Source: Candidatus Aminicenantota bacterium
GTDB lineage: Bacteria > Acidobacteriota > Aminicenantia > S016-38
Assembly: GCA_027062035.1 (NCBI GenBank)
Contig: JAMOUL010000017.1
Coordinates: 1-17,521 of the forward strand
Reading direction: 5' to 3'
Length of the DNA: 17,521 nt
Under the pieces are notes generated by a model that worked only from the letters and a program-made list of their open reading frames with translations, had not been told where the DNA came from and ran no database searches. Positions 1 to 6,257 of the stretch are shown here, one piece after another. The number at the start of each line of letters is the position of its first letter. Positions within the stretch are counted from its first letter, which is position 1. The position numbers and the translations under genes are program-made.

Positions 1-355
1 TGGAGACTGTGTGGAAGCCTGTCCCTTTGATGCCATCCACATGAATGACAAGGGTATTCCGGTTGTTGACGAAGAGAAGTGCACCGGATGCGGCCTCTGT
101 GCGGAAGCCTGCCCGAGAGATATAATCGTTATAGAGTCCATCAATAAAAGAACATATGTTTTCTGTCGCTCTCAGGATAGCCCCAAGAGATCCAGAGAGG
201 TTTGTTCCGTTGCGTGCATTGCCTGTGGAATTTGCGTTAGACTTTCCCCTGAAGGACTTGAGATGCAGGGGAATCTGGCTGTGGTAATAGATCCGGAAAA
301 GGTTTCCGATCAGGCAATTGAGAAATGTCCTACAAAGGTGTTGTTTAGAATATGA
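1..355 (+). CDS. rnfB: RnfB, Rnf electron-transport complex iron-sulfur subunit (3' part)
   Basis: The reading frame is already open at base 2 and the gene enters from the left edge; the first complete residues read GDCVEACPFDAI, the hallmark of the RnfB ferredoxin region (family: C-x-G-x-G-D-C-V-x-x-C-P-F-x-A-I). A second motif, CTGCGLCAEACP, follows at about bases 80-115, giving a 2[4Fe-4S] module. A further C-terminal module has CIACGIC and then a distal CP near the end; the Cys expected after the third one is Ser (CVRLSP). In the family RnfB takes electrons between soluble ferredoxin and the membrane-bound, ion-pumping Rnf complex. The stop overlaps the next start (ATGA), and apbE lies three genes downstream, which fits an Rnf operon. 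The N-terminal membrane anchor and first Fe-S motif would lie outside the window. Confidence in RnfB is high; a related polyferredoxin is the only alternative. Confidence 0.88.
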   Translation, partial: GDCVEACPFDAIHMNDKGIPVVDEEKCTGCGLCAEACPRDIIVIESINKRTYVFCRSQDSPKRSREVCSVACIACGICVRLSPEGLEMQGNLAVVIDPEKVSDQAIEKCPTKVLFRI

Positions 356-771
356 GTCTTGAAACAGCAATGGTAGTTAAAGTAGAAGGAGAATTTGCTT
401 ACCTGATTCCCTCCGCGCCTGAAGCCTGCGAGCATTGCACCATGAAGGAACTATGCGTGGGAAATACAGAAGGAAAAATAAAGGCCATAAACAAGGTGGG
501 GGCTGAAGAGGGAGATTTTGTGGAGTTTGATATAGATATAGGAAAACTCAATAAAAGCCTGATATTAATTTCCTTTGTGGGGCTTGTGCTTCTTTTTGCT
601 GGAGCTTTAATAGGTTATTATTTGAATCCCTTTAAAATAAACCCCTCCCTATCTGGAGGGTTGTTTGCAATCGCGTTTTCTCTCTTAGCCCTTCCTCTTT
701 TAAAGGGGAAGAGGTTCTCTTCAAGAGAGCTATATCCTGAAATAAAAAGAGTGATAAGGAGGAAAATATGA
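352..771 (+). CDS. RseC/SoxR-reducing-system family membrane protein
   Basis: This 139-residue protein has the layout of the RseC/MucC (SoxR_reduc) family: a short N-terminal beta-rich domain, a Cys cluster C26-x2-C29-x5-C35 (ACEHCTMKELC), a linker with the family-like stretch GAEEGDFVEFDI, then two predicted membrane helices (about 69-91 and 101-117) and a basic tail. Family members are linked to sigma-E control and to reduction of the [2Fe-2S] sensor SoxR, and are commonly encoded beside rnf/rsx genes; the position directly after rnfB, with a 4-base ATGA overlap, matches that. The three Cys may bind metal or an Fe-S cluster (inference). It is likely translationally coupled to rnfB, as no clear separate SD is seen. 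The assignment to the family is good; the exact role here is unknown. Confidence 0.8.
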   Translation: MSLETAMVVKVEGEFAYLIPSAPEACEHCTMKELCVGNTEGKIKAINKVGAEEGDFVEFDIDIGKLNKSLILISFVGLVLLFAGALIGYYLNPFKINPSLSGGLFAIAFSLLALPLLKGKRFSSRELYPEIKRVIRRKI

Positions 772-1433
772 ACAGGCGTGAATTCCTTACTCTTGCAATC
801 TCAGCCCTTGGAGCATCTGCGTTCAAATTAAAGGCAAAGGGGAATAATGGTAGCATAATTTTTACTTCCGCTAATCCTGCTGAAGCACTTAAAAGGTTGA
901 AAAAGGAGCTCGGAAGCTTTAAGCTCATCCCGGCAGATGAGGAGACCAGAAGAATTTTATCTATTGCAGGAGAAACTGGATCTGGAAAGAGGGCCCTGGT
1001 TTTTGCCAGGAAGCTGGAGACACCGGTTGAGACAAGCGTTACCTTTGTAAATAATGGAGATATAAAGGACCCGAGAAGGAAATATTCTTCATTTTATTCC
1101 TATCTCAGGAAAGAAAGGAAAGGACAGTATCTTATCAGTATAGTTTTCGAAGGCCCTGCAAGAGGAACTTCAAGGGCTGTAGTGGAGATAAATGGAAGAA
1201 GAGCAGCGGAGATAGACCTCAGGAAGGACGGAAAATATACCTTCAAGGGAGCAAAGGGTCCCATGGTACTTGAAGTGAAGGATGGGAGAGTCGCTGCTAT
1301 TGAAAGTTCATGCGAAAAGAAGATATGTGTAAAAACAGGGTTTATTTCCTCTCCCCATGAGAAGATAATATGTATTCCCAACAGGATAGTGGTTTCCATA
1401 GAAGGAAGCAGTCTGGATGGAGTAAGCTTCTAA
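768..1433 (+). CDS. Tat-signal protein with C-terminal NusG_II domain
   Basis: This 221-residue protein starts at ATG 768 with SD AAGGAGG at 756-762 and overlaps the previous stop by four bases. Its first residues contain NRREFL followed by a hydrophobic stretch to about residue 20, a twin-arginine-type export signal, so it is probably periplasmic. The C-terminal part (about residues 135-216) fits the NusG domain II family: a beta strand with INGRRAAEIDL, then GPMVLEVKDGRVAAIESSC, KKICVKTGFI and IICIPNRIVVSI. The three Cys (SC, IC, IIC) are typical. NusG_II proteins in anaerobes often sit next to rnf genes and apbE, as here. Residues about 27-130 match no family that I recognise. It may scaffold or mature the periplasmic side of the Rnf complex; that is inference from neighbours only. 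Confidence 0.72.
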   Translation: MNRREFLTLAISALGASAFKLKAKGNNGSIIFTSANPAEALKRLKKELGSFKLIPADEETRRILSIAGETGSGKRALVFARKLETPVETSVTFVNNGDIKDPRRKYSSFYSYLRKERKGQYLISIVFEGPARGTSRAVVEINGRRAAEIDLRKDGKYTFKGAKGPMVLEVKDGRVAAIESSCEKKICVKTGFISSPHEKIICIPNRIVVSIEGSSLDGVSF

Positions 1434-2359
1434 TAATTGCCCTCCTTTTTCTTGTTCCCTTTTGTGGGAAAAAGAAGGAGGGAATTTCCCCATATTCCAG
1501 AACTAAATTTTTACTGGGTACCTATGTAACTATCAGGGTTTATTCTGCGAATAATCCTGAACAGGTGGTGGAAAAAGCCTTTTCTGAAATAAAGAGGATA
1601 TCCCTGAAATATTCCTTTGAGAAAAAGGAAAGTTATCTATCAAAGCTGAACAGGGGAGAAGTTAGTATAGATGCTGAGACTAAGTATCTTTTAAGCTTTG
1701 CTTCCCGCTTATATGAAGAGTCCAGTGGTGCCTTTGATCCCACTATAGGAAAGTTAAAAATTCTCTGGGGTTTTAATTCAAAACCCAGATTGCCCTCCGC
1801 AGGGGAGATTAAAGAGGCTCTGAAATTTGTGGGCCTGGATAAACTTAGATTTGAAAACGGAAAAATCATCTCGAAGGGTGTTCTTCTTGATTTTTCCGCC
1901 TTTGCAAAGGGTTACGCCGTGGACAAAGCATGTGACATTTTAAATAAATCAGGGATTAAATCCGCTTTAATAGATGCAGGCGGGGATATCCGGGTTATAG
2001 GAACAAAACCCGGAGGATTGCCCTGGCAGATAGGAATAAAAAACCCAGTGGGCGCTGGAATAATAAAGGTAATTGAGCTCAAAAATTCTGCTATAGCCAC
2101 TTCTGGAGACTACGAGAACTACTTTATAAAGAATGGAAAGAGATACCATCACATACTTAACCCTAAAACCGGTTATCCGGCATGGGGACTTCACAGTGTG
2201 TCTGCGATTGCGGCCACCGCTATGGAAGCGGATGCATATGCCACAGCAGTCTTTGTCCTTGGTAAAGATGGAGGGTTAAGCTTTGCCAGAAGATCAGGGT
2301 TCAGAGTCATACTGGTAGATAAGGACGGGAAGATTTGGGATTCGGGATCCCCCCGATAG
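1370..2359 (+). CDS. apbE: ApbE, FAD:protein FMN transferase
   Basis: ApbE enzymes split FAD and attach FMN covalently to a Thr/Ser of flavoproteins such as RnfG/RnfD on the outer face of the membrane. The 329-residue product shows the family features in order: FLLGTYVTIRVY near residue 48, FDPTIG near 122, DFSAFAKGYAVDKA near 174, DAGGDIRVIG near 203, ATSGDYENYF near 243, HHILNPKTGYPA near 259 and the metal-site segment EADAYATAVFVLG near 286. The N-terminus has a basic stretch and a hydrophobic segment ending PFCGKKK, a possible though atypical lipobox, so it is probably a membrane-anchored periplasmic lipoprotein. The ATG at 1370 lies 64 bases inside the preceding gene with only a weak SD (GAGAAG). 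No better ATG/GTG/TTG start occurs before the hydrophobic segment, so I keep it. The position after rnfB and the NusG_II gene points to Rnf subunits as substrates. Confidence 0.92.
   Translation: MYSQQDSGFHRRKQSGWSKLLIIALLFLVPFCGKKKEGISPYSRTKFLLGTYVTIRVYSANNPEQVVEKAFSEIKRISLKYSFEKKESYLSKLNRGEVSIDAETKYLLSFASRLYEESSGAFDPTIGKLKILWGFNSKPRLPSAGEIKEALKFVGLDKLRFENGKIISKGVLLDFSAFAKGYAVDKACDILNKSGIKSALIDAGGDIRVIGTKPGGLPWQIGIKNPVGAGIIKVIELKNSAIATSGDYENYFIKNGKRYHHILNPKTGYPAWGLHSVSAIAATAMEADAYATAVFVLGKDGGLSFARRSGFRVILVDKDGKIWDSGSPR
1440..1482 (+). repeat. Strong inverted repeat at the NusG_II / apbE junction
   Basis: Seven bases after the stop of the NusG_II gene, CCCTCCTT (1440-1447) pairs with AAGGAGGG (1475-1482). 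The stem continues through 1448-1453 with 1469-1474, with one G-U pair and one C-A mismatch, and CCC 1457-1459 can pair with GGG 1466-1468 to close the apex. No T-run follows the right arm, so it is not a canonical intrinsic terminator. It falls inside the apbE region coding for the hydrophobic signal segment. Confidence 0.6.
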
Positions 2360-2362
2360 TGC

Positions 2363-2391
2363 TTTCGTTTTTATCAGTAAAAATATATTAT
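2363..2391 (+). promoter_or_regulatory. Possible promoter for the C69 dipeptidase gene
   Basis: TTTCGT (2363-2368) and TATTAT (2386-2391) are separated by 17 bases in the only gap upstream of the dipeptidase gene. The -10 is good but the -35 is poor, and the region is AT-rich, so chance is a real alternative. The gap 2360-2419 otherwise holds only the SD GAGGAGG (2409-2415). Confidence 0.3.
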
Positions 2392-2419
2392 TTATCTCAG
2401 GAAAATAAGAGGAGGAAAT

Positions 2420-3886
2420 ATGAGAAGGACTAACCCCGCTTTTTTGAAGTTTTTACTTATATTGGCTCTTGCTTTTTCCCTGTATCCCTGCTTTTCAATA
2501 GTTGTGGGGAGGAAGGCTTCCTATAATGGTGCAGTTCTCTTTGCCCACAATGAAGATGACCTCGGGAATGACGTTCTGCGCCTGTGGAAAATAGAAAGAC
2601 GGATTTACAACGAAAAATTTCCGCTTCTCTACGGCGATAAGGAACAGATTGGAGAAGCGTATTCAATTTTGTGGATAGAGCTGAAGAATCAGTTTGTTGC
2701 AGATACCTATGTTAATGAATTTGGCGTGGCTGTTGCATCGGACGCATGTCCTTCGAAATTCGGGGACTCCGGAAAGGGGATTCTATACTTTCTCAGAAGA
2801 ATTGTTGCCGAAAGGGCTAAATCTGCAAGGGAGGGGGTTTTGCTCGCCGGAAAATTAATCAAAAAACACGGATATCCCAGTGGCAGAACCCTTATTATTG
2901 TGGATCCTGAGGAAGGCTGGTTTCTCCATATTCTTGGTGGTAAACACTGGCTGGCATGGAGGGTGCCAGACGATGCTGTTGCCACAATTCCCAACTTTTA
3001 TACTTTAAAGAAGGTAAACCTCAATGACAGTGCGAACTTTCTTGCATCAGAAAATGTAATAAAGCTCGCAATTGAGAAGGGATTTTATGATCCTGAAAAG
3101 GATGGAGAGTTCGATTTCGCCAGAGTTTTTTCTGAGGAGTATGCGTACAATACATCGAGAAACGTTTACAGGCAGTGGAGGGCCATGGAACTCCTTTCCG
3201 GGAAGAAATATCCCAGAAAGACCGGCCTTCCTCCGTACTTTAAGCCCGCAAAAAAGATAACTCCGGGGGATCTTTTCAGGGTATTGAGGGATCATTATGA
3301 AAATACAGATTTATATATAAGGAAAAATAAAAGGGATTTTACACCTCATACCATGAAGGCAAGGACCATTTGTGCCTTCCATACCAGATATTCCTTTGTA
3401 ATGGAGCTCAGAAATAATCTTCCAATGGACATTGGAACTCTCATGTGGTTTTCACCTTCAAGGCCTGGAGAATCGCCGTATATACCTATTTATTTCGGCG
3501 TGAGGACCTTTGGAGACGAATTGATAGGAAGAAAGCCAGCATCTCATAGGGAGGTGTTGACCTTTCATTTTAATCTCGAACCTTCAGAGGTAATGGGGGT
3601 CACCAATTTCTTCTATTATCCCTTCAAAGTACTGACAGACCAGCTGGAAAAGGATTATTTGAAAAAGATTCCCAGGATTCGTCAGGAATGGAAGGCTCTT
3701 GAGGAATATTATTTCAGCGTTTTGCCCTATGTGGAAAAGACCGCTTTAAGAATTTACAGAGAAAGGGGAAAGGAGGAAGCGGATAAATTCCTCACAAACT
3801 TTGTTACAGGGGCCATGTATATGGCACGCAGGAAGGCGCTCCATCTCATTGAGGCTATTTCAGGTACGAAGGTAAATAAAAATTGA
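2420..3886 (+). CDS. Secreted C69-family dipeptidase (Ntn hydrolase)
   Basis: Family C69 (PepD/secernin) enzymes are N-terminal-nucleophile hydrolases that cleave dipeptides with an N-terminal Cys freed by processing. This 488-residue protein begins with a signal peptide (RR..., hydrophobic residues 8-22), and the nucleophile Cys24 follows immediately in PCFSIVVGRKAS, then the family block GAVLFAHNEDD (about 37-47). Later blocks VNEFGVAVASDA and SAREGVLLAGKLIKKHGYPSGRTLIIVDPEEGW (split over about 97-170) and the C-terminal fold also match; the length is usual for the family. The start ATG has an excellent SD (GAGGAGG, 2409-2415). It probably processes peptides outside the cytoplasm, consistent with a peptide-using anaerobe (inference). 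The gene stands alone on its strand and its 3' end overlaps the convergent MauE-like gene by 27 bases. Confidence 0.88.
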   Translation: MRRTNPAFLKFLLILALAFSLYPCFSIVVGRKASYNGAVLFAHNEDDLGNDVLRLWKIERRIYNEKFPLLYGDKEQIGEAYSILWIELKNQFVADTYVNEFGVAVASDACPSKFGDSGKGILYFLRRIVAERAKSAREGVLLAGKLIKKHGYPSGRTLIIVDPEEGWFLHILGGKHWLAWRVPDDAVATIPNFYTLKKVNLNDSANFLASENVIKLAIEKGFYDPEKDGEFDFARVFSEEYAYNTSRNVYRQWRAMELLSGKKYPRKTGLPPYFKPAKKITPGDLFRVLRDHYENTDLYIRKNKRDFTPHTMKARTICAFHTRYSFVMELRNNLPMDIGTLMWFSPSRPGESPYIPIYFGVRTFGDELIGRKPASHREVLTFHFNLEPSEVMGVTNFFYYPFKVLTDQLEKDYLKKIPRIRQEWKALEEYYFSVLPYVEKTALRIYRERGKEEADKFLTNFVTGAMYMARRKALHLIEAISGTKVNKN

Positions 3887-4255
3887 TGTTATAAGAAAGA
3901 CAAAATCCCTTATTATAAGTGAAAAAGAAATTTCTTCGCTGAAGGGTCCAAAGCAGCCGCAGCTGGATTTTGCTCCCTTTGCAAGGGCGATGGAAACTAT
4001 AATAATGAAGAATATATTTAAGGCAGCAATAATTAAGGCAGATTCCTTTCTTAAGTAGGGGATAAATAATCCCAATCCCGAGAAAAACTCAAGCCATGGG
4101 AGAAAGAGAACCCCTGCAATCGCAATAACACGTGGAAATATCCTGTAATCCAGTACATCCTGAAAGAAGAGTTCCGGGTCAAGTATTTTACCTATAGCCG
4201 ATAAAATAAATACCGCTCCAAGAAAAAGAATCGCGAAGTATTCAATTATTTTCAT
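3860..4255 (-). CDS. MauE/DoxX-like four-helix membrane protein
   Basis: I place the start at the ATG whose first base is 4255 (131 residues, MKIIEYFAIL...), since a GGAGG SD lies at 4266-4270; the longer frame from 4279 would begin with TTG and is less likely. The protein has about four hydrophobic helices and the segment SSCGCFGPF, a Cys pair typical of the MauE/DoxX-like membrane family, members of which handle thiol/disulfide chemistry or support maturation of exported redox proteins. The start lies inside the end of the rhodanese-like gene (14-base overlap), so the two are probably translated together. That context hints at a sulfur or thiol role at the membrane, which is inference. The 3' end overlaps the convergent dipeptidase gene. 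Confidence 0.72.
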   Translation of the reverse strand: MKIIEYFAILFLGAVFILSAIGKILDPELFFQDVLDYRIFPRVIAIAGVLFLPWLEFFSGLGLFIPYLRKESALIIAALNIFFIIIVSIALAKGAKSSCGCFGPFSEEISFSLIIRDFVFLITSIFIYLRT

Positions 4256-4631
4256 TTTTCCATATCCTCCACCCGTCAAAGAATAGATATACCCTGTATC
4301 CCTGTTTCTTTAATTTATCTGCCAGTTCAAGGGTGATGTCGTAGGTGTCTTCATCATTGTATATCACAACCTTTTTTTCCCTGGGAATATTTATTTCAGG
4401 ATCATAAAGGATTGCCCCCGGGATGTGACCCTTTTCATACTTTTCCTTACCTCTAATATCTATAATTACAGGGGTTTCATTCAATATTTCTTTGAACTCC
4501 CTGAATCCTATAGAACGGATTTCTCCTGCATTTCTGAAGAAAATACTGGATCTTTTAAGATACAAAATCACCCCTTCAATTGTTCCAGCAAGGAGTGTGA
4601 GCAACAGTATGATTATTAATTTTTTTAGCAT
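4242..4631 (-). CDS. Membrane-anchored rhodanese-like protein lacking the catalytic Cys
   Basis: This 129-residue protein has an N-terminal membrane anchor (residues 2-25), then a rhodanese fold: VIIDIRGKEKYEKGHIPGAI (about 55-74) is the classic entry motif, and the strand VVIY (88-91) leads into the active-site loop. Where an active enzyme has Cys (VVIYCxxG), this protein has N92-D-E-D-T, so sulfur transfer by the usual persulfide route should not work. The closing GWRIWKNE resembles the GG-x-x-x-W end of rhodaneses. It may be a binding or scaffold domain for its coupled MauE-like partner. No SD precedes the ATG; instead a consensus promoter ends six bases upstream, implying a leaderless mRNA. 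Confidence 0.82.
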   Translation of the reverse strand: MLKKLIIILLLTLLAGTIEGVILYLKRSSIFFRNAGEIRSIGFREFKEILNETPVIIDIRGKEKYEKGHIPGAILYDPEINIPREKKVVIYNDEDTYDITLELADKLKKQGYRVYLFFDGWRIWKNENN

Positions 4632-4637
4632 ATTAGA

Positions 4638-4666
4638 ATTATATAAACTACACAGAAAACTGTCAA
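4638..4666 (-). promoter_or_regulatory. Consensus sigma70-type promoter for the rhodanese-MauE operon (leaderless)
   Basis: Read on the minus strand: TTGACA (4666-4661), a 17-base spacer (4660-4644), TATAAT (4643-4638). Both boxes match the consensus exactly. Only six bases (TCTAAT) separate the -10 from the ATG at 4631, so the expected transcription start is at or next to the A of the start codon, and no SD could be in the mRNA. Confidence 0.85.
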
Positions 4667-4703
4667 TGAAAACCTTTAATTAATCCCGGTGCTGTTGATA
4701 TTT

Positions 4704-5249
4704 TTACAGACCTAAATCGTCGGAGATTTCCTGCATGGCTTCAAGACATGTTTGCATGAATTCGTCAAGGGAGATGCCCAATTTTTCACACTCTTTTATC
4801 TGCTCTCTGTTGGCTCCTGCAGCAAACCTTTTTTCTTTAAATCTTCTTTTAAGAAACTGAAGGTCCACTCCCTCAAGTTTTTTCGAAGGGTGCATCAATG
4901 CAGCCGCCACTATGAGACCTGTTAGTGGATCAGCGGAGTAAAGAGCCCATGCCATTTTTGACCTTGGTTCTTCTCTGTAAGCATGGGCCCTTATAGCGTG
5001 AAGGATGTCTTCATCGTCAATTCTGTCCTTGAGAATTTCCATCGCCACCAGGCCATGTTTTTCAGGTGAGTCCACTGTTTTTTCATAGTCAATGTCGTGG
5101 AGAAGTCCTGCCAGTGCCCACTTCTCGGCATCTTCGTTGAACCTCTCAGCCAGCTTTCTCATGCATGCCTCTACAGCAAGACAATGTTTTACAAGATTTT
5201 TGTGCTTAAGATTTGCTTTTAATAGTTCCAGGGCTTCTTTTCTCTCCAT
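4704..5249 (-). CDS. HD-domain metal-dependent phosphohydrolase-like protein
   Basis: This 181-residue protein has the HD-superfamily residues: H22 (LVKHCLAVE), H51-D52 (GLLHDIDYE), H65 (EKHGLVAMEIL), H89 (IRAHAYR) and D107 (YSADPLTGL). These form the usual metal site of small HDIG proteins of about 180-190 residues, a common but poorly characterised bacterial group; nucleotide or other phosphoester hydrolysis is expected from the family, while the substrate is unknown. The start ATG lies seven bases after the stop of the secreted-repeat gene, with GGAG at 5261-5264 as a distant SD, so the pair should be one transcript. There is no signal peptide, so it is cytoplasmic, which makes a functional link with its secreted neighbour unclear. 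Confidence 0.83.
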   Translation of the reverse strand: MERKEALELLKANLKHKNLVKHCLAVEACMRKLAERFNEDAEKWALAGLLHDIDYEKTVDSPEKHGLVAMEILKDRIDDEDILHAIRAHAYREEPRSKMAWALYSADPLTGLIVAAALMHPSKKLEGVDLQFLKRRFKEKRFAAGANREQIKECEKLGISLDEFMQTCLEAMQEISDDLGL

Positions 5250-5256
5250 TTTTCAT

Positions 5257-6186
5257 TTATCTCCTTGTTGGCGGTGCCGGAGATATGGTTGCCCACAGAC
5301 CACGGTTTCCATCGAAGAATTCAAGGGTTTTTCTGATGGGATCCAGGTACAGACTTCTGCCACCGGCAGAGAGGCGGAATGTCCCATTTCTTGTCCGGGT
5401 TACAGTCAGATTTATGAAGGCCTTTCCCCTGAAGTACATCGTTCCCCTGTGCTTTACAGGGTCTATAAAAATCTGTATTGGAGGATTACCTTTAAATACA
5501 AGGGTTACCTCACTCCCCCTCCTGTAAAGGGTGAAATTCGCCCAGTGAAGTATTCCTCCATATCTGAAGAATGCCTTTCTTGAGACTAAATCCACATGCA
5601 TATTATCAGGACCGCTGCTGTCCAGAATGAACTCTCTTCCCGGTATGGCAGTTTTGACCCTCAGATATGCAAATGTATTTCCCATGAAATAAATTGTTCC
5701 GTTTCTGGATTTCAAATTAAACTTTATGGAAATTTTTCTCGGGGACTTAACCACATAGGTGGAAGCAACAGGCTGTATCTGGCCAGTGTACCCACCGCCT
5801 CCATAGCTTCCCCTTATTGCAAAGGAAGGGCTTACAGCCCTTTTCCCTGTCCTTGTTATTATTTCAATATAATACCCGTTGCCAGAGGGTACACTTTCAA
5901 GAATTCTCCAGTAATAATAGGTTGTGGCCTTTGAGCGGTTTCTGTTATTTGGAAGAGATAGATTCTCAAGGGTGCCAAGTCTCATAAAAGTACGTCCGTT
6001 TCTTTTCAGGTAAATCGTGAGAGATTCCGGGTATGTATATGCGGTCCATTCAATTTTTAATAAAGAATTTACTCTGTAGGTTCCGGACCTCGGAGAAATG
6101 ATTCTCAAAGAGGAACCTCTGTAAAACTGTCCCATAACAGGAATGCTTAAAAATAGTACCAATGTCACCGCTAAAAACTTCTTCAT
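5257..6186 (-). CDS. Secreted protein: Kre9/Knh1-like domain plus tandem beta repeats
   Basis: This 309-residue protein has a clear signal peptide (MKK, hydrophobic 4-18, likely cleavage after residue 19). Residues about 27-124 resemble the Ser-Thr-rich membrane-anchored (Kre9/Knh1-type) Ig-like domain: ISPRSGTYRVNSLLKIEW, a central YYYWRI, and closing SPSFAI. A Gly/Tyr-rich linker (126-135) follows. Residues about 152-294 contain a repeated unit of 40-43 residues: copies near 170-211, 212-254 and 255-294, with an initial partial one at 152-169. The copies share patterns such as IDPVKHRGTMYFRG, LDPIRKTLEFFDG and the more divergent VDLVSRKAFFRYGG. The start has a full-length SD, AAGGAGGTGA (6190-6199), suggesting strong translation. 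I do not recognise the repeat family; a cell-surface or periplasmic binding role is plausible, as is assembly into a beta-stacked structure. Confidence 0.75.
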   Translation of the reverse strand: MKKFLAVTLVLFLSIPVMGQFYRGSSLRIISPRSGTYRVNSLLKIEWTAYTYPESLTIYLKRNGRTFMRLGTLENLSLPNNRNRSKATTYYYWRILESVPSGNGYYIEIITRTGKRAVSPSFAIRGSYGGGGYTGQIQPVASTYVVKSPRKISIKFNLKSRNGTIYFMGNTFAYLRVKTAIPGREFILDSSGPDNMHVDLVSRKAFFRYGGILHWANFTLYRRGSEVTLVFKGNPPIQIFIDPVKHRGTMYFRGKAFINLTVTRTRNGTFRLSAGGRSLYLDPIRKTLEFFDGNRGLWATISPAPPTRR

Positions 6187-6216
6187 CGTTCACCTCCTTC
6201 ATATAAATTATCTTAA

Positions 6217-6245
6217 TTGATTTTGAATTTCAGGTAAACTAAAAT
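6217..6245 (+). promoter_or_regulatory. Putative promoter for the DUF2085-to-acyl-CoA-synthetase operon
   Basis: TTGATT (6217-6222), 17-base spacer, TAAAAT (6240-6245). The start codon at 6258 is 12 bases after the -10 box and has no SD, so a transcript from here would have a leader of only about five or six bases. The divergent secreted-repeat gene starts at 6186; I find no convincing -35/-10 pair for it in this gap. Confidence 0.5.
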
Positions 6246-6257
6246 CAGTTTAAATAA

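Noticed and set aside
632..928. A 98-codon minus-strand frame at the RseC-like/NusG_II junction
   Set aside because: It is antisense to both genes, with no SD or family features.
1370..1433. Possible frameshift or mis-start because apbE overlaps the previous gene by 64 bases
   Set aside because: Both frames are intact, the upstream NusG_II domain ends at a natural point, and the overlap codes for the basic part of the ApbE signal segment.
4255..4279. Longer MauE-like start at TTG 4279
   Set aside because: The ATG at 4255 has a GGAGG SD upstream and begins the hydrophobic helix directly; the extra eight residues are Gly-rich and overlap the rhodanese end further.
5092..5583. A 163-codon plus-strand open frame across the HD-protein start and the secreted-repeat gene
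   Set aside because: It lies antisense to two well-supported genes, has no SD and its product resembles no family; it is a shadow.
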